Shown: in pieces, positions 1-10,670 of the stretch | How positions within the stretch are numbered: the stretch's first letter is position 1 | Layout: each line of letters begins with the position of its first letter | Assembly (NCBI GenBank): GCA_903917345.1 | Contig: CAIXAE010000011.1 | Span: 1-64,000, forward strand | Reading direction: 5' to 3' | DNA: 64,000 bases | From: an uncultured Methylococcaceae bacterium | GTDB taxonomy: Bacteria > Pseudomonadota > Gammaproteobacteria > Methylococcales > Methylomonadaceae | The notes under the pieces: model-generated | Database searches by the model: none | Seen by the model: only the letters and a program-made list of their open reading frames with translations | What the model was told of the DNA's origin: nothing | Made by a program: the position numbers and the translations under genes

Positions 1-150
1 GAAGGTGTAGAGATGGTAATGCCTGGCGATAATATTTCAGTAAAAGTAAAATTAATCTCACCGATTGCGATGGAAGATGGTTTACGCTTCGCGATTCGTG
101 AAGGTGGTCGTACTGTCGGTGCTGGTGTTGTTGCATCAATAATAGAGTAA
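1..150 (+). CDS. tuf: Elongation factor Tu, C-terminal end (partial)
   Basis: The 49 C-terminal residues of EF-Tu, the GTPase that carries aminoacyl-tRNA to the ribosome. The segment is the end of the third beta-barrel domain, recognisable by MVMPGDN and [15 protein letters not shown]. The gene enters from the left edge, so its start and GTPase domain are not visible. The stop codon lies 5 bases before rpsJ, so tuf is cotranscribed with the S10 genes. Confidence 0.96.
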   Translation, partial: EGVEMVMPGDNISVKVKLISPIAMEDGLRFAIREGGRTVGAGVVASIIE

Positions 151-155
151 TAAAT

Positions 156-467
156 ATGTCAAATCAAACTATCAGAATCCGATTAAAATCATTCGATCAT
201 AAGTTAATTGATCAGTCGGCTGGCGAGATAGTAGAAACTGCAAGACGTACTGGTGCCCAAGTTAAGGGACCAATACCTTTGCCTACTAAAAAAGAACGTT
301 TTACGATATTAATTTCACCACACGTTGATAAAGATGCGCGTGATCAGTATGAATTAAGAACGTACAAAAGATTGCTGGACATCGTCGAGCCAACAGAAAA
401 AACAGTTGATGCACTGATGAAGTTGGATCTTGCAGCTGGTGTTGATGTACAAATCAAATTGAATTAA
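156..467 (+). CDS. rpsJ: 30S ribosomal protein S10
   Basis: S10 of the small-subunit head, also known as the transcription antitermination factor NusE. Full length at 103 residues, with the family signature [16 protein letters not shown] followed by KRLLDIV in the centre. It is the first gene of the S10 cluster. Only 5 bases separate it from tuf, leaving no room for the long attenuator leader that precedes rpsJ in E. coli. Confidence 0.98.
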   Translation: MSNQTIRIRLKSFDHKLIDQSAGEIVETARRTGAQVKGPIPLPTKKERFTILISPHVDKDARDQYELRTYKRLLDIVEPTEKTVDALMKLDLAAGVDVQIKLN

Positions 468-485
468 GAATAGAGGAATTGGCAG

Positions 486-1136
486 ATGTCAATAGGTCTT
501 ATAGGTCGTAAATGTGGTATGACCAGAGTATTTTGTGAAGACGGTACATCAGTACCAGTTACTGTTCTCCAAATAGACTCAAATAGAGTTACCCAAGTGA
601 AATGTGAAGATATTGATGGTTATAGATCAATACAAGTTTCAGCTGGAGAAAGAAAAGCATCTAGAGTTAATAAAGCCCTAGCTGGACATTATGCAGCTGC
701 AAATTCAACAGCGGGAAGAGGTCTTTGGGAGTTTAGATTAGAAGATGGTGAAGGCGTTGAATTTACAAAGGGTTCAGAGCTGTCAGTAGATTTATTCTCA
801 GCAGGACAGGTTGTTGACGTACAAGGTAAGAGTATTGGTAAGGGTTTTGCTGGTGGTATAAAAAGACACCACTTTAGTATGCAAGATGCGACACATGGTA
901 ACTCTAGATCACACAGGGTGCTCGGTTCTATTGGTATGTGTCAAACTCCCGGTCGTGTATTTAAAGGGAAAAAAATGGAAGGCCATCTTGGTAACGTCAC
1001 AAGAACCGTCCAAAATTTGACTATACAAGCAGTTGATGTTGAGAGAAATTTAATTTTAGTGAAGGGTGCAGTTCCTGGAGCTAAGGGTGGGGATGTTATA
1101 ATTACTCCCGCTATGAAAATGCGAAATAAAGGTTAA
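486..1136 (+). CDS. rplC: 50S ribosomal protein L3
   Basis: L3, an early 23S rRNA-binding assembly protein that reaches towards the peptidyl-transferase centre. It has 216 residues, the usual bacterial length. The N-terminal [11 protein letters not shown] and the central extension [17 protein letters not shown] are characteristic. The start is preceded by GAGGAA. It sits between rpsJ and rplD, 3 bases before the latter. Confidence 0.98.
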   Translation: MSIGLIGRKCGMTRVFCEDGTSVPVTVLQIDSNRVTQVKCEDIDGYRSIQVSAGERKASRVNKALAGHYAAANSTAGRGLWEFRLEDGEGVEFTKGSELSVDLFSAGQVVDVQGKSIGKGFAGGIKRHHFSMQDATHGNSRSHRVLGSIGMCQTPGRVFKGKKMEGHLGNVTRTVQNLTIQAVDVERNLILVKGAVPGAKGGDVIITPAMKMRNKG

Positions 1137-1139
1137 GCC

Positions 1140-1760
1140 ATGGGATTGCATATACCTGCTATAAATGAAAACGATTTATCTGGAAATATTGATGTAAGTG
1201 AGTCAGTTTTCGGTCAATCATACAACGAAACTTTAATACATCAATTAGTGGTTCGCTATATGGCTGGATCACGTGCTGGAACAAAGAGTCAAAAAACACG
1301 ATCTGATGTAAGTGGTGGTGGATCAAAGCCGTGGCGTCAAAAAGGAACTGGTAGAGCTAGATCTGGTACTACTAGAAGTCCTGTATGGAGAACAGGTGGT
1401 GTAGCATTCGCTGCAAGACCAAGATCATATGATCAGAAATTGAATAAAAAAATGTTTAGAGTTGGAATCAAATCGATTTTGTCTGAACTATTAAGACAAG
1501 AGAGATTGGTTGTAAGTAGTGATATCTTAACAGTCACTTCAAAAACAAAAGATTTATTCAATAAACTCAAAACTGTTGATGCCAATAGAATATTAATTGT
1601 TGTTGAGGCAATTAATGTTAATTTGGCTTTAGCTTCAAGAAACATACCTTATGTTGAAGTTATTGAGGCTATTAACTTGAATCCAGTTCTATTGGTATCT
1701 GCTGATAAAGTGATTGCAACTCCTGGTGCATTGAAATTGTTAGAAGAGAGATTAGCATGA
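1140..1760 (+). CDS. rplD: 50S ribosomal protein L4
   Basis: L4, a 23S rRNA-binding protein whose extended loop lines the peptide exit tunnel. The loop is visible as KPWRQKGTGRARSG and SPVWRTGGVAF around residues 60-90. In E. coli L4 also represses the S10 operon through a leader before rpsJ; no such leader is present here, so any feedback must act differently. It overlaps rplW by 4 bases (ATGA), which suggests translational coupling. Confidence 0.98.
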   Translation: MGLHIPAINENDLSGNIDVSESVFGQSYNETLIHQLVVRYMAGSRAGTKSQKTRSDVSGGGSKPWRQKGTGRARSGTTRSPVWRTGGVAFAARPRSYDQKLNKKMFRVGIKSILSELLRQERLVVSSDILTVTSKTKDLFNKLKTVDANRILIVVEAINVNLALASRNIPYVEVIEAINLNPVLLVSADKVIATPGALKLLEERLA

Positions 1761-2056
1761 GTTTAAATTCATATTTATTAGCAGGAATATTAGAAGCACC
1801 AATAATTTCTGAAAAAAGCACAAATGCGGCAGAAAAGAATAATCAGTTCGTATTTAAAGTAAAAAAATCTGCAACAAAAAAACAAGTAAAAAGTGCGGTA
1901 GAGTTAATGTTTGAAGTTGATGTTGAGTCAGTTCATGTCCTTAATGTAAAAGGAAAAATTAAAAGAGCTGGTAAAACTATGGGAAAACGTTCTGATTGGA
2001 AAAAAGCATATGTAAAGCTTAAACCTGGTCATGATATAGAATTTTCTGCTGCATAA
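1757..2056 (+). CDS. rplW: 50S ribosomal protein L23
   Basis: L23 lies at the tunnel exit and docks trigger factor and SRP. At 99 residues it is normal length, with the N-terminal PIISEKSTNAAEKNNQFVFKV and the lysine-rich central loop typical of the family. The start ATG overlaps the rplD stop. A 39-base spacer separates it from rplB. Confidence 0.97.
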   Translation: MSLNSYLLAGILEAPIISEKSTNAAEKNNQFVFKVKKSATKKQVKSAVELMFEVDVESVHVLNVKGKIKRAGKTMGKRSDWKKAYVKLKPGHDIEFSAA

Positions 2057-2095
2057 ATTATTACAGTAAAATATCAATAGGAAACGGTAGAAAGC

Positions 2096-2923
2096 ATGGC
2101 GATTGTAAAATCAAAACCGACGTCACCGGGATCACGGTTTGTAGTTCGAATTAAAAATGATGAATTACATAAAGGTAAACCCTTTTCACCTTTACTGGCA
2201 AAAAAATGTAAAAGTGGCGGTCGTAATAATCAAGGGCGTATAACAACGCGTCATATAGGTGGTGGTCATAAGCAGCACTATCGTATCGTAGATTTTAAAC
2301 GAAATAAAATTGATATTCCTGCGATTGTAGAGCGTTTAGAATATGATCCTAATAGAACGGCTAATATAGCCTTGATTCTTTTCAAGGATGGGGAAAGACG
2401 ATATATTATTGCTCCCAAAGGTATTGCAGTCGGTCAGGAAATAATATCTTCAGATACGGTGCCTGTTAAGCCTGGTAATTGTATGCCGCTACGAAATATT
2501 CCAATGGGTACAACTGTTCATTGTGTGGAATTAAAGCCTGGTAAGGGCGCTCAGATTGCTAGAAGTGCTGGTACTTCAGTGCAATTGGTTGCAAGAGACG
2601 GAGCACACGCGACAATCAGATTGAGATCAGGTGAAATGAGAAAAGTTATGGCTGATTGTAAAGCTGTGATTGGAGAAGTTTCAAATTCCGAACATAATTT
2701 AGCGTCGCTTGGAAAAGCAGGTGCATCAAGATGGAAAGGTGTAAGGCCTACAGTTCGTGGTGTTGTTATGAATCCTGTTGACCATCCACATGGTGGTGGT
2801 GAGGGTCGTACATCAGGTGGTAGACATCCAGTATCGCCATGGGGTATGCCTACTAAGGGATACAAAACCAGAAAAAATAAACGTACAGATAATATGATTA
2901 TCAGACGTCGTAAGCAGAAATAG
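2096..2923 (+). CDS. rplB: 50S ribosomal protein L2
   Basis: L2 is needed for subunit joining and peptidyl-transferase activity. It is full length at 275 residues. The C-terminal signature [20 protein letters not shown] carries the conserved histidine near the peptidyl-transferase centre. The start follows a GGAAACGGTAG stretch. A 127-codon open frame on the opposite strand over the C-terminal half is only a shadow. Confidence 0.98.
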   Translation: MAIVKSKPTSPGSRFVVRIKNDELHKGKPFSPLLAKKCKSGGRNNQGRITTRHIGGGHKQHYRIVDFKRNKIDIPAIVERLEYDPNRTANIALILFKDGERRYIIAPKGIAVGQEIISSDTVPVKPGNCMPLRNIPMGTTVHCVELKPGKGAQIARSAGTSVQLVARDGAHATIRLRSGEMRKVMADCKAVIGEVSNSEHNLASLGKAGASRWKGVRPTVRGVVMNPVDHPHGGGEGRTSGGRHPVSPWGMPTKGYKTRKNKRTDNMIIRRRKQK

Positions 2924-2935
2924 AGAGGTTTCATA

Positions 2936-3208
2936 GTGCCGCGTTCAATTAAAAAAGGTCCTTTTATTGATCATCATCTTTTGAAAAAAGTTGAAGATGC
3001 GTTGAGTAATAATAATAGGAAACCAATTAAAACTTGGTCAAGAAGATCTATGATTATTCCAGATATGTTGGGATTAACAATAGCAATTCACAATGGAAAG
3101 TTACATATTCCCGTTTTAATATCTGAGAATATGGTTGGTCATAAATTAGGTGAATTTGCACCTACACGTACATATAAAGGCCATGTGGCTGATAAGAAAT
3201 CTAGGTAA
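2936..3208 (+). CDS. rpsS: 30S ribosomal protein S19 (GTG start)
   Basis: S19 binds the head of the 30S subunit with S13. It has 90 residues, with the signature [20 protein letters not shown] and the C-terminal [12 protein letters not shown]. The start is GTG, preceded by AGAGAGG, and no in-frame ATG lies at the conserved N-terminus. It is 12 bases after rplB and 7 before rplV. Confidence 0.98.
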   Translation: MPRSIKKGPFIDHHLLKKVEDALSNNNRKPIKTWSRRSMIIPDMLGLTIAIHNGKLHIPVLISENMVGHKLGEFAPTRTYKGHVADKKSR

Positions 3209-3215
3209 GTGATAT

Positions 3216-3551
3216 ATGGAAACTAAAGCAACATTAAAAAACGCTCCGTTATCAGCACAAAAAGCCAGACTTGTTGGTGATCAAATACGTGGTTTATCAG
3301 TGGAAAATGCAATTAATACACTTAAGTTTAGTTCTAAGAAAGCTGCGGCTATTTTTACTAAAATACTAGAGTCTGCAATTGCAAATGCAGAGCACAATGA
3401 AAGTGCTGATATTGACGAATTAAAAGTAACTACTGTATTTGTCAATGAAGGTGCAACCATGAAAAGATTTAGGGCAAGAGCTAAAGGAAATGCGAATCAT
3501 ATCCTAAAAAGAACCTGCCATATTACAGTTAAAGTAGCAGAATACGAGTAG
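3216..3551 (+). CDS. rplV: 50S ribosomal protein L22
   Basis: L22 contacts all domains of 23S rRNA, and its beta-hairpin narrows the exit tunnel at the macrolide-sensitive site. It has 111 residues, with the family pattern [14 protein letters not shown] near the N-terminus and the hairpin [13 protein letters not shown] near residue 90. It lies inside the S10 operon, 10 bases before rpsC. Confidence 0.97.
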   Translation: METKATLKNAPLSAQKARLVGDQIRGLSVENAINTLKFSSKKAAAIFTKILESAIANAEHNESADIDELKVTTVFVNEGATMKRFRARAKGNANHILKRTCHITVKVAEYE

Positions 3552-3561
3552 AGGCATAAAT

Positions 3562-4233
3562 ATGGGTCAAAAAGTACATCCAACTGGTATACGATTAGGT
3601 ATAGTAAAGGACTGGAATTCAAGATGGTATGCAAGTACTCAAGATTATTCTAAGTATCTATTCCAAGATATTAAAGTAAGAGAATTTCTTAAAAAGAAAC
3701 TAGCTCATGCCTCTGTTAGCAAAATACAAATTAATAGACCAGCTAATAATGCACATATAACTATTCACTCAGCTCGACCTGGTATCGTAATAGGTAAGAA
3801 AGGTGAAGACATTGACGTTCTTCGCTTAGAAATATCAAAAATGATCGGTGTGCCAGTTCAACTTAATGTTGAAGAAATCAGAAAGCCTGAATTAGATGCT
3901 CAATTAGTTGCTGAAGGTGTAGCGCAACAATTAGAAAAACGCATCATGTATAGACGTGCTATGAAAAGAGCAGTTACTAATACAATGAGATTAGGTGCAG
4001 AAGGCATTAAAATCAATGTTGGTGGTCGTTTAAATGGTGCTGAAATTGCTAGAAGTGAATGGTATCGCGAAGGTAGAGTCCCTTTGCATACTCTCCGTGC
4101 GGATATAGATTACGCTACTGCTGAAGCTCACACTACTTATGGAATTATAGGTATTAAAGTGTGGATTTTTAAAGGAGAGGTTTTCGATATGGATGCGCAT
4201 CTAGCTTCTATTAACTCTGATACTAAGAAATAG
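3562..4233 (+). CDS. rpsC: 30S ribosomal protein S3
   Basis: S3 forms part of the mRNA entry channel and helicase. It has 223 residues. The N-terminus [13 protein letters not shown], the KH RNA-binding loop [12 protein letters not shown] near residue 75 and the C-terminal domain [20 protein letters not shown] are all present. It is 16 bases upstream of rplP. Confidence 0.98.
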   Translation: MGQKVHPTGIRLGIVKDWNSRWYASTQDYSKYLFQDIKVREFLKKKLAHASVSKIQINRPANNAHITIHSARPGIVIGKKGEDIDVLRLEISKMIGVPVQLNVEEIRKPELDAQLVAEGVAQQLEKRIMYRRAMKRAVTNTMRLGAEGIKINVGGRLNGAEIARSEWYREGRVPLHTLRADIDYATAEAHTTYGIIGIKVWIFKGEVFDMDAHLASINSDTKK

Positions 4234-4249
4234 TTGAAGGAACAAAATT

Positions 4250-4663
4250 ATGCTTCAACCTAAAAGAACAAAATTCCGTAAGCAACATAAAGGCAGAAAT
4301 AACGGTACTGCTGTAAGAGGATCATCTGTTAGTTTTGGTGAATTCGGTTTAAAATCAATTGGACGTGGCAGAATTACTGCTCGTCAAATAGAAGCTGCCC
4401 GTAGAACGATTACGCGTCACGTTAAAAGGGGTGGCAAACTATGGATCAGAATATTCCCGGATAAACCTATTACAAAGAAACCATTAGAAGTTCGTATGGG
4501 AAAAGGAAAAGGTAGTGTAGAATATTGGGTTGCTCAAGTGAGACCTGGAACTATGCTATATGAAATCCAAGGTGTATCTGAGGAATTGGCACGTGAAGCA
4601 TTCGCTTTAGCGGCAGCTAAGCTACCATTAAAAACATTGTTTACTGCACGGACTATAATGTAA
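4250..4663 (+). CDS. rplP: 50S ribosomal protein L16
   Basis: L16 is a late-assembly protein near the A site. It has 137 residues, beginning [17 protein letters not shown], which is diagnostic. The central motif [13 protein letters not shown] and the segment RMGKGKG carry the arginine region hydroxylated by YcfD-type oxygenases in E. coli. Its last base is the first base of rpmC (TAATG), a tight coupling. Confidence 0.98.
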   Translation: MLQPKRTKFRKQHKGRNNGTAVRGSSVSFGEFGLKSIGRGRITARQIEAARRTITRHVKRGGKLWIRIFPDKPITKKPLEVRMGKGKGSVEYWVAQVRPGTMLYEIQGVSEELAREAFALAAAKLPLKTLFTARTIM

Positions 4664-4854
4664 TGAAAGCAAGTGAATTACGTACTAAAAGTACTGAAGA
4701 ATTAGAAAAATTGTTGGTTGAATTATCTCGTGAAAAGTTTAACCTTAAAATGCAAAATGGAATTGGTCAGTTATCGAAACCTGATCAGGTAAAAAAAGTA
4801 AGAAGAAATGTTGCGCGAATACACACTCTTCTTAATCAAAAAGTGAGCGCATAA
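4663..4854 (+). CDS. rpmC: 50S ribosomal protein L29
   Basis: L29 is a small helical protein beside L23 at the tunnel exit. It has 63 residues with [20 protein letters not shown] and the C-terminal [14 protein letters not shown] helix, both typical. It begins within the rplP stop codon and ends 2 bases before rpsQ. Confidence 0.96.
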   Translation: MKASELRTKSTEELEKLLVELSREKFNLKMQNGIGQLSKPDQVKKVRRNVARIHTLLNQKVSA

Positions 4855-4856
4855 TA

Positions 4857-5120
4857 ATGACTGATAATCAAACTAAGTTACGCACTATTACTGGTAAAGT
4901 CGTCAGCAACAAAATGGACAAAACTATTACAGTTCTAGTTGAACGTGTTGTAAAACATCCTGTATATGGTAAATATATTAAGCGCTCAACTAAGATGATG
5001 GCTCATGATGAGCAAAATAGTTGTAATGAAGGTGATGTGGTGTCAATTACGTCATGTCGCCCTATGTCTAAAAATAAAACATTTAAATTAGTTGCTGTTA
5101 TAGATGCAGCAAAAAAATAA
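4857..5120 (+). CDS. rpsQ: 30S ribosomal protein S17
   Basis: S17 is a primary 16S rRNA binder with an OB fold. It has 87 residues with [18 protein letters not shown] and the C-terminal [13 protein letters not shown] 33-base T-rich spacer separates it from rplN, at the boundary where E. coli switches from the S10 to the spc operon. I see no convincing terminator or promoter in the spacer. Confidence 0.97.
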   Translation: MTDNQTKLRTITGKVVSNKMDKTITVLVERVVKHPVYGKYIKRSTKMMAHDEQNSCNEGDVVSITSCRPMSKNKTFKLVAVIDAAKK

Positions 5121-5153
5121 TTGTTTTTTTATATAATAATTTAGGAATAAATC

Positions 5154-5522
5154 ATGATTCAGATGCAAACTAACCTTGACGTCGCCGATAATAGCGGTGC
5201 AAAAAGGGTCATGTGTATCAAAGTACTTGGTGGTTCTCATCGAAGATATGCTGGTATTGGCGATATCATTAAGGTGAGCATAAAAGATGCAATACCACGT
5301 GGTAGAGTTAAAAAAGGTGAAGTTTACAATGCTTTAGTTGTAAGAACTAGAAAAGGCGTTCGTAGGCCTGATGGTTCTGTAATACGTTTTGATGGCAATT
5401 CTGCAGTTATATTAAATAATAATCTGCAGCCCTTAGGTACTCGTATTTTTGGTCCTGTCACACGTGAGTTAAGAGGAGAAAAATTCATGAAAATTATCTC
5501 TTTAGCTCCTGAAGTATTATAA
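5154..5522 (+). CDS. rplN: 50S ribosomal protein L14
   Basis: L14 lies at the subunit interface (bridge B8) and is the docking site of the silencing factor RsfS. It has 122 residues. [20 protein letters not shown] at the start and the central [15 protein letters not shown] are diagnostic. It is the first gene of the spc block; the start is preceded by AGGAATAA. Confidence 0.98.
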   Translation: MIQMQTNLDVADNSGAKRVMCIKVLGGSHRRYAGIGDIIKVSIKDAIPRGRVKKGEVYNALVVRTRKGVRRPDGSVIRFDGNSAVILNNNLQPLGTRIFGPVTRELRGEKFMKIISLAPEVL

Positions 5523-5532
5523 GGTTACTATA

Positions 5533-5850
5533 ATGGCAAAGATTAAAAAAGGCGACGACGTAATAGTTCGTACAGGTAAAGATAAAGGTAAAAGCGGTAG
5601 GGTCTCTAAAGTACTGAAAGATAATAAAGTATTAGTTGAAGGGATTAACCAAGTAAAGAAGAATCAAAAAGCAAATCCTAATACAGGAATTAGTGGCGGA
5701 ATAATCACAAAAGAAATGCCAATTAATATTTCTAACGTTGGTTTGTATAATCCACAAACAAAAAAAGCTGATAAAGTTGGTTATAAAGTACTAGATGATG
5801 GTAGAAAAGTCAGGTACTTCAAATCAACTAATGAAGTAATTGACGTTTAG
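5533..5850 (+). CDS. rplX: 50S ribosomal protein L24
   Basis: L24 is an assembly initiator that binds the 5' end of 23S rRNA through a KOW motif, visible as [20 protein letters not shown] near the N-terminus. At 105 residues it is normal length. It lies 10 bases after rplN and 14 before rplE. Confidence 0.97.
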   Translation: MAKIKKGDDVIVRTGKDKGKSGRVSKVLKDNKVLVEGINQVKKNQKANPNTGISGGIITKEMPINISNVGLYNPQTKKADKVGYKVLDDGRKVRYFKSTNEVIDV

Positions 5851-5864
5851 GTTGGGGATATATT

Positions 5865-6404
5865 ATGGCTAGATTAGAAACAGTATATAAAGAAAAAGTG
5901 TTGCCTGCTTTAATAGAGCAGTTTGGTTATAAATCTGTTATGCAAGCACCAAGAATCACTAAAATTACACTTAATATGGGTGTAGGTGGCGCAGTAGCAG
6001 ACAAAAAAATATTACAATCTGCATTATCAGATATGGAGAAAATATCTGGTCAAAAACCGGTTGTAACATTAGCAAGAAAGTCTATTGCTGGATTTAAAAT
6101 ACGTGACGATATGCCTATCGGATGTAAAGTTACCTTACGAAGTGACCGTATGTTTGAGTTTCTTGATAGACTTATCAGTATATCAATTCCAAGAATACGA
6201 GACTTCAGAGGATTAAGTTCTAAGAGCTTTGACGGTAGAGGAAATTACTCGATGGGTGTTAAAGAACAGATAATTTTTCCAGAAATTGATTATGATAAAA
6301 TCGATGCTCTTCGTGGTATGGATATTACTATAACAACAACTGCGCAGACTAACGAAGAAGGTCTTGCGTTACTTAAGTTATTTAATTTTCCATTCAAGAA
6401 TTAA
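5865..6404 (+). CDS. rplE: 50S ribosomal protein L5
   Basis: L5 binds 5S rRNA in the central protuberance and contacts P-site tRNA. It has 179 residues with [15 protein letters not shown], the loop [20 protein letters not shown] and the C-terminal [16 protein letters not shown]. In E. coli this gene's translation start is the S8-repressed site of the spc operon; I could not recognise the S8 target here. Confidence 0.98.
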   Translation: MARLETVYKEKVLPALIEQFGYKSVMQAPRITKITLNMGVGGAVADKKILQSALSDMEKISGQKPVVTLARKSIAGFKIRDDMPIGCKVTLRSDRMFEFLDRLISISIPRIRDFRGLSSKSFDGRGNYSMGVKEQIIFPEIDYDKIDALRGMDITITTTAQTNEEGLALLKLFNFPFKN

Positions 6405-6416
6405 AAGGTATTTATC

Positions 6417-6722
6417 ATGGCAAAAAAATCAATGATCGCTCGTGAAGAAAAGCGAAAAAAATTAGTTTCTAAATTTAGTGTTAAGCGAAATACGCTTAAA
6501 GAATTAATTAGAGATCCTAATACAAGCTACGAGGATAAAGATAAAGCTCAATTACAACTCCAAAAATTACCAAGGGATTCAAGTGTTACTCGAATTAGAA
6601 ATCGATGTAATTTAACTGGACGTCCTCATGGGTATTATCGCAAGTTCGGTCTAAGTCGTAATAAACTTAGAGAGGCAACAATGCGTGGTGATGTTCCTGG
6701 TGTAGTCAAGGCAAGTTGGTAA
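6417..6722 (+). CDS. rpsN: 30S ribosomal protein S14, zinc-free long form
   Basis: S14 of the 30S head. At 101 residues it is the long form. The C-terminal [20 protein letters not shown] keeps a single cysteine and lacks the paired CxxC motifs of the short zinc-binding form, so it should not need zinc. It is 31 bases upstream of rpsH. Confidence 0.97.
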   Translation: MAKKSMIAREEKRKKLVSKFSVKRNTLKELIRDPNTSYEDKDKAQLQLQKLPRDSSVTRIRNRCNLTGRPHGYYRKFGLSRNKLREATMRGDVPGVVKASW

Positions 6723-6753
6723 GATCTGTTAGATCAAGTTTGGAGAAATAGAG

Positions 6754-7149
6754 ATGAGTATGACAGACCCAGTAGCAGATATGCTAACTCGTATAAGAAA
6801 CGGGCAATCTGCTGGCAAGAAAAATATAAAACAACCTTCATCTAAATTGAAAGTTTCAATTGCTAAAGTTCTTAAAGATGAAGGATATATTACAGATTAC
6901 ACGACTGAATTGAACGGTAGTCATACTGTTATGACGGTTGAGTTGAAGTATTACAAAGGTGTTCCTGTAATTGAATCAATTAAAAGAGTTAGTAGACCAG
7001 GTTTACGTATATATAAATCTAAAGACGAATTGCCAAAAGTTCTTGGCGGCTTGGGTATTGCTATTGTTTCAACATCTAATGGCGTTATGACTGATAGAGC
7101 TGCACGTGCAATTGGGCATGGCGGTGAAGTTATTTGTACTGTCTGTTAA
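6754..7149 (+). CDS. rpsH: 30S ribosomal protein S8
   Basis: S8 binds the central domain of 16S rRNA and is the autogenous repressor of the spc operon in E. coli. It has 131 residues, starting [18 protein letters not shown] and ending with the usual [14 protein letters not shown]. The upstream spacer contains a short inverted repeat (GATCT/AGATC) of uncertain meaning. Confidence 0.98.
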   Translation: MSMTDPVADMLTRIRNGQSAGKKNIKQPSSKLKVSIAKVLKDEGYITDYTTELNGSHTVMTVELKYYKGVPVIESIKRVSRPGLRIYKSKDELPKVLGGLGIAIVSTSNGVMTDRAARAIGHGGEVICTVC

Positions 7150-7161
7150 TATAGGTGATTA

Positions 7162-7695
7162 ATGTCTAGAATAGCGAAATCTCCCGTCAATGTACCAAAA
7201 GATGTCGAGATAAAATTAGTTGGAAACAACTTGACTGTGAAGGGATCTAAAGGTGAACTAACACATATTTTAAATTCTAATGTTAGTATTGCAATTAATA
7301 AAGACGTTGCTAACATCGAATGGAATTCTGAAGATAAAGTTGCAACAGCGCAAGCTGGAACAGCAAGAGCTCTTCTAAATAATATGGTTGTAGGTGTTTC
7401 AGAAGGATTTGAGAGAAAACTTACACTAATTGGTGTAGGTTATAGGGCAGCTGCTAAAGATAATATTCTAAACCTATCTTTAGGATTTTCACATCCAGTT
7501 GATTTTATTGTTCCTGCTGGCATTACAGTAGAAACACCTTCACAAACTGAAATAATCGTGAAAGGTACTGATAAGCAATTAGTAGGCGAAGTGTCTGCTA
7601 AAATCCGAGCTTATCGTCCACCAGAACCTTACAAAGGTAAAGGCGTCAGGTATTCTGATGAGCATGTTGTAAGAAAAGAAGCTAAAAAGAAGTAA
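7162..7695 (+). CDS. rplF: 50S ribosomal protein L6
   Basis: L6 sits near the factor-binding site of the 50S subunit. It has 177 residues. The N-terminal [15 protein letters not shown], the domain junction [11 protein letters not shown] and the C-terminal signature [16 protein letters not shown] are diagnostic. Spacing is 12 bases from rpsH and 9 to rplR. Confidence 0.98.
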   Translation: MSRIAKSPVNVPKDVEIKLVGNNLTVKGSKGELTHILNSNVSIAINKDVANIEWNSEDKVATAQAGTARALLNNMVVGVSEGFERKLTLIGVGYRAAAKDNILNLSLGFSHPVDFIVPAGITVETPSQTEIIVKGTDKQLVGEVSAKIRAYRPPEPYKGKGVRYSDEHVVRKEAKKK

Positions 7696-7704
7696 GGTAG
7701 CGTA

Positions 7705-8058
7705 ATGGATAAGAAACAATCTCGTATGAAAAGAGCGTTAAAACTTCGTTCTAAAATTAAAAGTTTAAGTGCAACAAGATTATCGGTTCATAAAACTGCA
7801 TTACATATTTACGCACAAATAATTTCTGGCGACGGTGCAAAAACGATCGTTAGCGCATCTACAAATCAAGATAGTATCAAATCAACATTAAAATATACAG
7901 GTAACGTTGAAGCAGCTACTATGGTAGGTAAATTAATTGCTGAAAAAGCTATAGCTGCGGGTGTGACAGAAGTAGCATTTGATAGATCTGGTTTTAAATA
8001 CCATGGTCGTGTTAAGGCATTAGCTGATGCTGCTCGTGAAGCTGGTTTAAAATTTTAG
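7705..8058 (+). CDS. rplR: 50S ribosomal protein L18
   Basis: L18 delivers 5S rRNA to the ribosome together with L5. It has 117 residues, with an N-terminal basic stretch ([16 protein letters not shown]) and the C-terminal [20 protein letters not shown] signature. It lies inside the spc block, 9 bases before rpsE. Confidence 0.97.
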   Translation: MDKKQSRMKRALKLRSKIKSLSATRLSVHKTALHIYAQIISGDGAKTIVSASTNQDSIKSTLKYTGNVEAATMVGKLIAEKAIAAGVTEVAFDRSGFKYHGRVKALADAAREAGLKF

Positions 8059-8067
8059 GAGATAAGT

Positions 8068-8574
8068 GTGGCTACTGCAAATGCACAAATAAGCACAGAT
8101 GGTTTACAAGAAAAGTTAGTAAATGTTAGACGTGTCGCCAAAGTTGTTAAAGGTGGTAGAGTCTTTGGTTTTACGGCTTTAACTGTTGTAGGTGATGGAG
8201 AAGGTAGGGTAGGTTATGGTGTTAGTAAAGCAAGAGAAGTACCAATAGCTATTCAAAAGTCATTAGAACAAGCAAGAAAAAACATGCGTAAAGTATCCTT
8301 AAAAGGCGATACTTTACAATATCCTATTATGAATACAACTGGTGCAGCTAAAGTTTACATGCAGCCTGCATCTGAAGGTACAGGAATTATTGCAGGAGGT
8401 GCGATGAGAGCTGTATTTGAGGTTGTAGGTGTTCATAATGTACTTGCAAAATGTATTGGAACTAGTAATCCCATTAATGTTGTAAGAGCAACTATTAATG
8501 GTTTAACTGGCATGCATAACGCTCATCAGATAGCTGCTAAACGTGGTTTATCTGTAGACCAAATTATTGGGTAG
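8068..8574 (+). CDS. rpsE: 30S ribosomal protein S5 (GTG start)
   Basis: S5 acts in decoding fidelity and mRNA unwinding. It has 168 residues, with the double-stranded RNA-binding segment [19 protein letters not shown] near residue 27 and the C-terminal [14 protein letters not shown]. The start is GTG, preceded by AGGAGATA; no ATG occurs near the conserved N-terminus. Confidence 0.97.
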   Translation: MATANAQISTDGLQEKLVNVRRVAKVVKGGRVFGFTALTVVGDGEGRVGYGVSKAREVPIAIQKSLEQARKNMRKVSLKGDTLQYPIMNTTGAAKVYMQPASEGTGIIAGGAMRAVFEVVGVHNVLAKCIGTSNPINVVRATINGLTGMHNAHQIAAKRGLSVDQIIG

Positions 8575-8579
8575 TTAAA

Positions 8580-8765
8580 ATGACTAGTTTGAAATTAAAT
8601 GTCACAATGATAAAAAGTAAATTCGGACGATTACCTAAACATCAAGCTTGCTTAAAAGGTTTAGGTTTAAGAAAAATCAATCAATCTGTTATCGTACTAA
8701 ATACTCCTGAAAATAAAGGCATGATAAATAAAGTTTCTTATATGCTTAAAGTGGAGGAAATTTAA
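8580..8765 (+). CDS. rpmD: 50S ribosomal protein L30
   Basis: L30 is a small protein present in most gammaproteobacteria. It has 61 residues with the family pattern [20 protein letters not shown] and [11 protein letters not shown]. Its stop overlaps the rplO start by one base (TAATG), so the two are translationally coupled. Confidence 0.95.
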   Translation: MTSLKLNVTMIKSKFGRLPKHQACLKGLGLRKINQSVIVLNTPENKGMINKVSYMLKVEEI

Positions 8766-9199
8766 TGTTTTTAAATACAATTCAATCTGCTGAAGGTGCT
8801 CGTAAAAAACGTGTCAGAGTAGGTAGGGGCATCGGTTGTACTTTAGGTAAAACTTGTGGACGAGGTCATAAAGGTCAAAAGGCTCGTAGCGGTGGTTTTC
8901 ATAAGGTAGGCTTTGAAGGTGGTCAAATGCCATTGCAACGTAGACTACCTAAGGTCGGTTTTAAGTCACTGAAAAGTAAATATTCGGCTGAAGTTAGATT
9001 AAGTGAAATTAATAATTTATCCGAACTAGAAATAGATTTAAAAACATTAATTGACGCAAATATTGTTCCGGTATTTACTAAAACTGCAAAAATCATCCAA
9101 TCAGGATTGATTAATAAATCTGTTGTCATTAAAGGACTTAAAGTTACTCCAGGTGCTCGTAATTCTATTGAAGCAGCTGGCGGAAAAATTGAGGCTTAA
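8765..9199 (+). CDS. rplO: 50S ribosomal protein L15
   Basis: L15 is a late 23S rRNA-binding assembly protein. It has 144 residues, with the glycine- and arginine-rich N-terminus ([20 protein letters not shown], then [20 protein letters not shown]) and the C-terminal [13 protein letters not shown]. It immediately precedes secY, 3 bases away, the universal spc order. Confidence 0.97.
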   Translation: MFLNTIQSAEGARKKRVRVGRGIGCTLGKTCGRGHKGQKARSGGFHKVGFEGGQMPLQRRLPKVGFKSLKSKYSAEVRLSEINNLSELEIDLKTLIDANIVPVFTKTAKIIQSGLINKSVVIKGLKVTPGARNSIEAAGGKIEA

Positions 9200-9202
9200 G
9201 TA

Positions 9203-10519
9203 GTGTCTTCTTCTAAATTACAAAATAAAAGTAATGGTCTATCTGAATTAAAAGATAGACTGTTATTTGTTGTAGGTGCATTAGTAGTATACAGAATTGG
9301 ATCACACATACCTGTTCCTGGTATCGATCCTAAGGCGCTTGCTGCAATGTTTGAGCAGCAAAGTGGTTCTATACTAGATATGTTTAATATGTTCTCGGGT
9401 GGTGCTTTGATGCGCCTGAGTCTTTTTGCGTTAGGTATCATGCCATATATTTCTGCATCAATCATAATGCAATTAATGACGGTTGTTTTGCCAAGCATGG
9501 AACAATTGAAGAAAGAAGGTGAGTCTGGACGTAGAAAAATATCACAGTTTACTAGATACGGAACGGTTGTGCTTGCAACATTCCAAGCAATTGGAATATC
9601 TATAGCCTTACAAAATCAAACTGCTGGTGGATTATCAGTAGTTTTAAATTCTGGAATAGGATTTATTGCAATAACTACAATTACATTAGTAACAGGAACT
9701 GTTTTCCTAATGTGGTTAGGTGAGCAGGTTACTGAGCGTGGTATCGGCAACGGTATTTCAATGATCATTTTTTCAGGCATTGTATCTGGCCTACCTAAAG
9801 CAATAGGTGGTACGTTGGAACTGGCTAGAACCGGCGAAATGAACAGCGCTTTTATCATTATGTTATTTCTTCTATCTATTTCAGTAACTGCTTTAGTTGT
9901 TTTCGTTGAGAGAGGGCAGCGTAGGATTGTTATTAATTATCCTAAGAGGCAGGAAGGTCGTAAATTATATGGTGGTCAAAGTAGCTTTTTGCCTTTGAAG
10001 ATAAATATGGCAGGTGTAATTCCTCCAATTTTCGCTTCTAGCATTATTCTTTTTCCAGCAACAATTGCTGGCTGGTTCGGTGATACTGATGGTTTATCTT
10101 GGTTACAAGATATTGCAACTATGTTATCACCTGGACAGCCTGTATATGTATTGATATACGCAACTGCAATTATTTTCTTTTGTTTTTTTTATACAGCATT
10201 GGTTTTTAATTCAAAAGAAACTGCTGATAACTTAAAGAAATCTGGTGCATTTTTGCCAGGCATAAGGCCGGGTTTACAGACATCAAATTATATTGATAAA
10301 GTTATGACTAGATTGACACTGATTGGTGCATTCTACATAACCTTAGTTTGTTTGCTACCTGAGTTCTTAATCGTTTATTGGAATGTCCCATTTTATTTCG
10401 GTGGTACTTCATTATTAATTATAGTTGTTGTGGTTATGGATTTTATATCCCAGATTCAAACTCACGTTATGTCGCAACAATACGAAGGATTGATGAAAAA
10501 ATCCAACTTAAAAAAATAA
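9203..10519 (+). CDS. secY: Protein translocase subunit SecY (GTG start)
   Basis: Channel subunit of the SecYEG translocon in the inner membrane. It has 438 residues and about ten hydrophobic helices. The plug-region motif [14 protein letters not shown] lies near residue 30, and [11 protein letters not shown] and [19 protein letters not shown] match the family; the last is the cytoplasmic C4-C5 loop that contacts SecA and ribosomes. The start is GTG. It lies in the canonical place between rplO and rpmJ. Confidence 0.98.
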   Translation: MSSSKLQNKSNGLSELKDRLLFVVGALVVYRIGSHIPVPGIDPKALAAMFEQQSGSILDMFNMFSGGALMRLSLFALGIMPYISASIIMQLMTVVLPSMEQLKKEGESGRRKISQFTRYGTVVLATFQAIGISIALQNQTAGGLSVVLNSGIGFIAITTITLVTGTVFLMWLGEQVTERGIGNGISMIIFSGIVSGLPKAIGGTLELARTGEMNSAFIIMLFLLSISVTALVVFVERGQRRIVINYPKRQEGRKLYGGQSSFLPLKINMAGVIPPIFASSIILFPATIAGWFGDTDGLSWLQDIATMLSPGQPVYVLIYATAIIFFCFFYTALVFNSKETADNLKKSGAFLPGIRPGLQTSNYIDKVMTRLTLIGAFYITLVCLLPEFLIVYWNVPFYFGGTSLLIIVVVVMDFISQIQTHVMSQQYEGLMKKSNLKK

Positions 10520-10550
10520 CTAAGAAATATATTTTCGCAGGAGTACAAAT

Positions 10551-10664
10551 ATGAAAGTAAGAGCCTCAGTCAAAGCAATTTGCAGAAACTGTAAAATTGT
10601 TAAAAGAAACGGCGTTGTTAGAGTAATTTGTGTCGATGGTAGACACAAACAGAGACAAGGTTAA
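10551..10664 (+). CDS. rpmJ: 50S ribosomal protein L36
   Basis: A 37-residue protein of the 50S subunit. It begins [19 protein letters not shown]. Cys11, Cys14, Cys27 and His32 form the zinc site of the C+ form, so this copy is zinc-dependent. The start follows CAGGAG. It lies between secY and rpsM as in E. coli. Confidence 0.97.
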   Translation: MKVRASVKAICRNCKIVKRNGVVRVICVDGRHKQRQG

Positions 10665-10670
10665 ATTTTG

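Noticed and set aside
2551-2934. 127-codon open frame on the minus strand across rplB
   Set aside because: It lies fully opposite a strongly conserved rplB and has no family features; it is a codon-bias shadow.
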